A model generated the notes under the pieces. That model was not told where the DNA came from and did no database searches. It saw only the letters and a program-made list of their open reading frames with translations. From assembly GCA_012719815.1 (NCBI GenBank), contig JAAXZP010000206.1:1-16481 (forward strand): a stretch of 16,481 nucleotides of DNA, written 5' to 3'. This DNA is from Christensenellaceae bacterium (GTDB lineage Bacteria > Bacillota > Clostridia > Christensenellales > SZUA-584). Numbering within the stretch: the first letter of the stretch is position 1; each line of letters starts with the position of its first letter. Below, one piece after another: positions 14,299-16,481 of this stretch. A program made the translations under genes and the position numbers.

Positions 14299-15765
14299 AT
14301 GCCTAAACGACATGACCTCAAAAAAATAATGGTGATCGGCTCGGGCCCCATCGTTATTGGGCAGGCGGCGGAGTTCGACTATTCGGGCACGCAGGCGTGC
14401 AAGGCGCTCCGCGAAGAAGGCTACGAAGTGGTGCTGGTCAACTCCAACCCCGCCACCATCATGACGGACACGGAGATGGCGGACCGCGTGTACATCGAGC
14501 CCATCACGCTGGAAACGATATCCGCCATACTGCGCAAGGAACGGCCGCAGGGCATCATCGCCACGCTGGGCGGGCAGACCGGCCTCAACATGGCGGTGGA
14601 GCTTGCCGAAAACGGCATACTGGATGAGCTTAATATCGAGCTTCTGGGCACGTCGCTTGATTCCATCAGGCGGGCGGAAGACCGCGAGCTGTTCAAGGAG
14701 ACCATGGAGCGCATCGGCGAGAAAATCGCCCGCAGCGTCATCGCCACTTCCGTCGAAGAAGCTGTGGCGTTCGCGGAAGAAGTGGGCTTTCCGGTCATCG
14801 TCCGGCCCGCCTATACGCTGGGCGGCACCGGCGGCGGCATCGCACAGGACATGGAACAGCTCAAAAACATCACGGCGCAGGGCCTGTCGTTCTCGATGAT
14901 CGGGCAGGTGCTGCTGGAGCAGAGCGTCGCGGGATACAAGGAAATCGAATACGAGGTAATGCGCGACGCCAAGGACAACTGCATCGTGGTGTGCAACATG
15001 GAAAATCTGGACCCCGTCGGCATCCACACCGGCGACAGCATTGTGATCGCGCCGTCGCAGACGCTGTCCGACAAGCAATACCAGATGCTGCGCAGCGCGT
15101 CCATCCGGATTATCCGCGCGCTGGGCATCGAGGGCGGCTGCAACATCCAGTTTGCATTGAACCCAAACAGCGACGACTACGTGGTGATCGAAGTCAACCC
15201 CAGGGTCAGCCGCTCGTCGGCGCTGGCCAGCAAAGCCACCGGCTACCCCATCGCCCGCGCCGCGGCCAAAATCGCGGTGGGCTACGGCCTGGACGAAATT
15301 ACCAACCCTATCACCGGAGAGACGTGCGCCTGCTTCGAGCCGGCGCTGGATTACGTGGTCACCAAGGTGCCGCGCTGGCCGTTTGACAAGTTCGTCACTG
15401 CCACGCGCACGCTGGGCACACAGATGAAGGCCACCGGCGAGGTGATGGCCATCGGACGCAACTTTGAGGAATCGCTGCTCAAGGCCATCGACAGCCTGGA
15501 CGTCAAGCTGGACTACCAGCTCGGCATGAAATCCATCGCGGCATGGACGGACGAGGAGATCGAAAAGTCACTAAGGACACCGGACGACGAGCGCATATTC
15601 GTCATCTCCGAAGCGCTGGAGCGCGGCTGGTCGGTAGACGAGATATTCGAGATCACCCGCATCGACAGGTTTTTTATTAACAAACTGAACAATATCGTAC
15701 AGCTGGCCAAAGAGCTCAAGCGCTACACCATCGACACGCTGCCGCCAGAGCTTTTGAAGCGGTGA
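14299..15765 (+). CDS. carB: Carbamoyl-phosphate synthase large subunit, first 488 codons, ended by in-frame TGA
   Basis: CarB normally has about 1,070 residues and makes carbamoyl phosphate from bicarbonate, ATP and ammonia supplied by CarA, for arginine and pyrimidines. This frame gives residues 1-488: GSGPIVIGQAAEFDYSG (14-30), the first ATP-grasp domain with RPAYTLGGTGGG (169-180), ENLDPVGIHTGDS (235-247), EVNPRVSRSSALASKATGYP (298-317), and the start of the oligomerisation domain (from about 400). It stops at TGA (15763-15765) in the middle of that domain, after LPPELLKR. The next codon in the same frame resumes normal CarB sequence, so a single codon is affected, not the frame. The start is fixed by GGGAGG. 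If the stop is real, the product has only the carboxyphosphate half and should not make carbamoyl phosphate by itself. No carA is adjacent. Confidence 0.9.
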   Translation: MPKRHDLKKIMVIGSGPIVIGQAAEFDYSGTQACKALREEGYEVVLVNSNPATIMTDTEMADRVYIEPITLETISAILRKERPQGIIATLGGQTGLNMAVELAENGILDELNIELLGTSLDSIRRAEDRELFKETMERIGEKIARSVIATSVEEAVAFAEEVGFPVIVRPAYTLGGTGGGIAQDMEQLKNITAQGLSFSMIGQVLLEQSVAGYKEIEYEVMRDAKDNCIVVCNMENLDPVGIHTGDSIVIAPSQTLSDKQYQMLRSASIRIIRALGIEGGCNIQFALNPNSDDYVVIEVNPRVSRSSALASKATGYPIARAAAKIAVGYGLDEITNPITGETCACFEPALDYVVTKVPRWPFDKFVTATRTLGTQMKATGEVMAIGRNFEESLLKAIDSLDVKLDYQLGMKSIAAWTDEEIEKSLRTPDDERIFVISEALERGWSVDEIFEITRIDRFFINKLNNIVQLAKELKRYTIDTLPPELLKR

Positions 15766-16481
15766 AAGCGCTACGGCTTCGGCGACAGCTACATCGCGAA
15801 CCTGATCGGCTCGCAGGAGCCCGCCGTCAAGGCGCTGCGGCTGGCTCTCGGCATACTGCCCCCCTACAAGATGGTGGACACGTGCGCGGGCGAGTTTGAG
15901 GCCAGAACGCCGTACTACTACTCCTGCTACGAGGACGTGGACGAGTATAAAGACAGTGGCCGTAAAAAAGTGGTGGTGCTGGGCTCCGGCCCCATCCGCA
16001 TCGGGCAGGGCATCGAGTTCGACTACTGCAGCGTGCATTCGGTGCTGGCGCTGAAATCGCTGGGGTACGAGTCTATCATCATCAACTCCAACCCCGAGAC
16101 GGTGTCCACCGACTTCGACACGTCGGATAAGCTCTACTTCGAGCCGCTCACAAGGGAATGCGTGCTGGACGTCATCCAGCGCGAAAGGCCCATGGGCGTG
16201 ATCGTTCAGTTCGGCGGGCAGACGGCAATCAACCTGGCCGCGCCGCTCGCCAAAGTGGGCGTGCCCATACTCGGCACTTCGGTGGACGGCATCGACCGCG
16301 CCGAAGATCGCGAGCGTTTCCTCAAGGCGCTGGAGAAGCTGAATATCCCGGTACCTCCCGGCGCCACAGCGTTCTCGCTGGAGGAAGGCAAGAGAATTGC
16401 GGAAAGCATCGGCTACCCGGTGCTGGTGCGCCCATCTTACGTTCTGGGAGGCCGCGCAATGGAGATCGTCTACAACGCGCA
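15766..16481 (+). pseudogene. carB: carB continuation after the in-frame TGA, running off the window
   Basis: The same reading frame continues for 238 codons without another stop. It encodes the rest of the oligomerisation domain (KRYGFGDSYIANLIG, then YKMVDTCAGEFEA) and the start of the carbamoyl-phosphate half, with GSGPIRIGQGIEFDYC, INSNPETVSTDFDTSDKLYF, VQFGGQT, and RPSYVLGGRAMEIVY at the window edge. Conservation is as good as before the stop and no frameshift is seen, so any damage is recent or only apparent. The first ATG after the stop (15871) lacks a ribosome binding site and lies inside conserved sequence, which argues against an independently translated second subunit. Labelled a pseudogene segment only because of the stop. 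Confidence 0.85.

Noticed and set aside
15763..15765. TGA in carB as selenocysteine, or as a reassigned sense codon
   Set aside because: CarB has no known selenocysteine, I see no nearby insertion element, and many other genes in the window end at TGA.
1..16481. tRNA or rRNA genes, CRISPR arrays, insertion sequences, attachment sites
   Set aside because: I saw no regularly spaced repeats, transposase-like proteins, flanking inverted repeats or tRNA-like cloverleaf motifs, although short elements could be missed by eye.

Overview
The window reads as a chromosomal segment of a fairly GC-rich member of the Firmicutes, most likely of the class Clostridia and possibly from a metagenome. Supporting signs are strong GGAGG-type ribosome binding sites, an EpsG-type polysaccharide polymerase, an ArgR-type operator in front of argC, and a class I cyclic dinucleotide (GEMM-I) riboswitch ending in an intrinsic terminator. 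I cannot name the genus.

Positions 1-9126, plus strand: the distal part of an exopolysaccharide operon. After the last codons of an unidentified gene come an EpsG-like polymerase, a family 2 glycosyltransferase, a membrane-anchored right-handed beta-helix protein, a GNAT/FemAB-like acyltransferase, a monotopic phosphoglycosyl transferase that starts the repeat unit on undecaprenyl phosphate, a family 4 glycosyltransferase, a Wzx-type flippase and a second family 2 glycosyltransferase. Together they can start, extend, modify, flip and polymerise a lipid-linked repeat unit. A hairpin at 9166-9198 ends the operon and, with a T-run on the other strand, probably also ends the convergent gene.

Positions 9229-10906, minus strand: a single transcription unit encoding a secreted beta-helix protein that is a clear paralogue of the one inside the operon. 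It has a signal peptide and a Pro/Thr/Ala/Glu-rich linker of about 130 residues. Its leader carries a GEMM-I riboswitch followed by a 17-bp terminator stem. The second messenger that controls biofilm formation in many bacteria therefore probably controls this matrix-associated protein. The base at the ligand-discriminating position appears to be A, not the usual G, which leaves open whether c-di-GMP or 3',3'-cGAMP is sensed.

Positions 11047-16481, plus strand: an arginine operon argC-argB-argD-carB driven by a good sigma-A promoter overlapped by two ARG boxes. argJ and carA, often found between these genes in Firmicutes, are absent here. carB is interrupted by an in-frame TGA after codon 488; the same frame continues with well-conserved CarB sequence to the end of the window. 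That is a nonsense mutation, a sequence error, or a split or read-through gene. Because TGA ends many other genes here, general recoding of TGA is unlikely.
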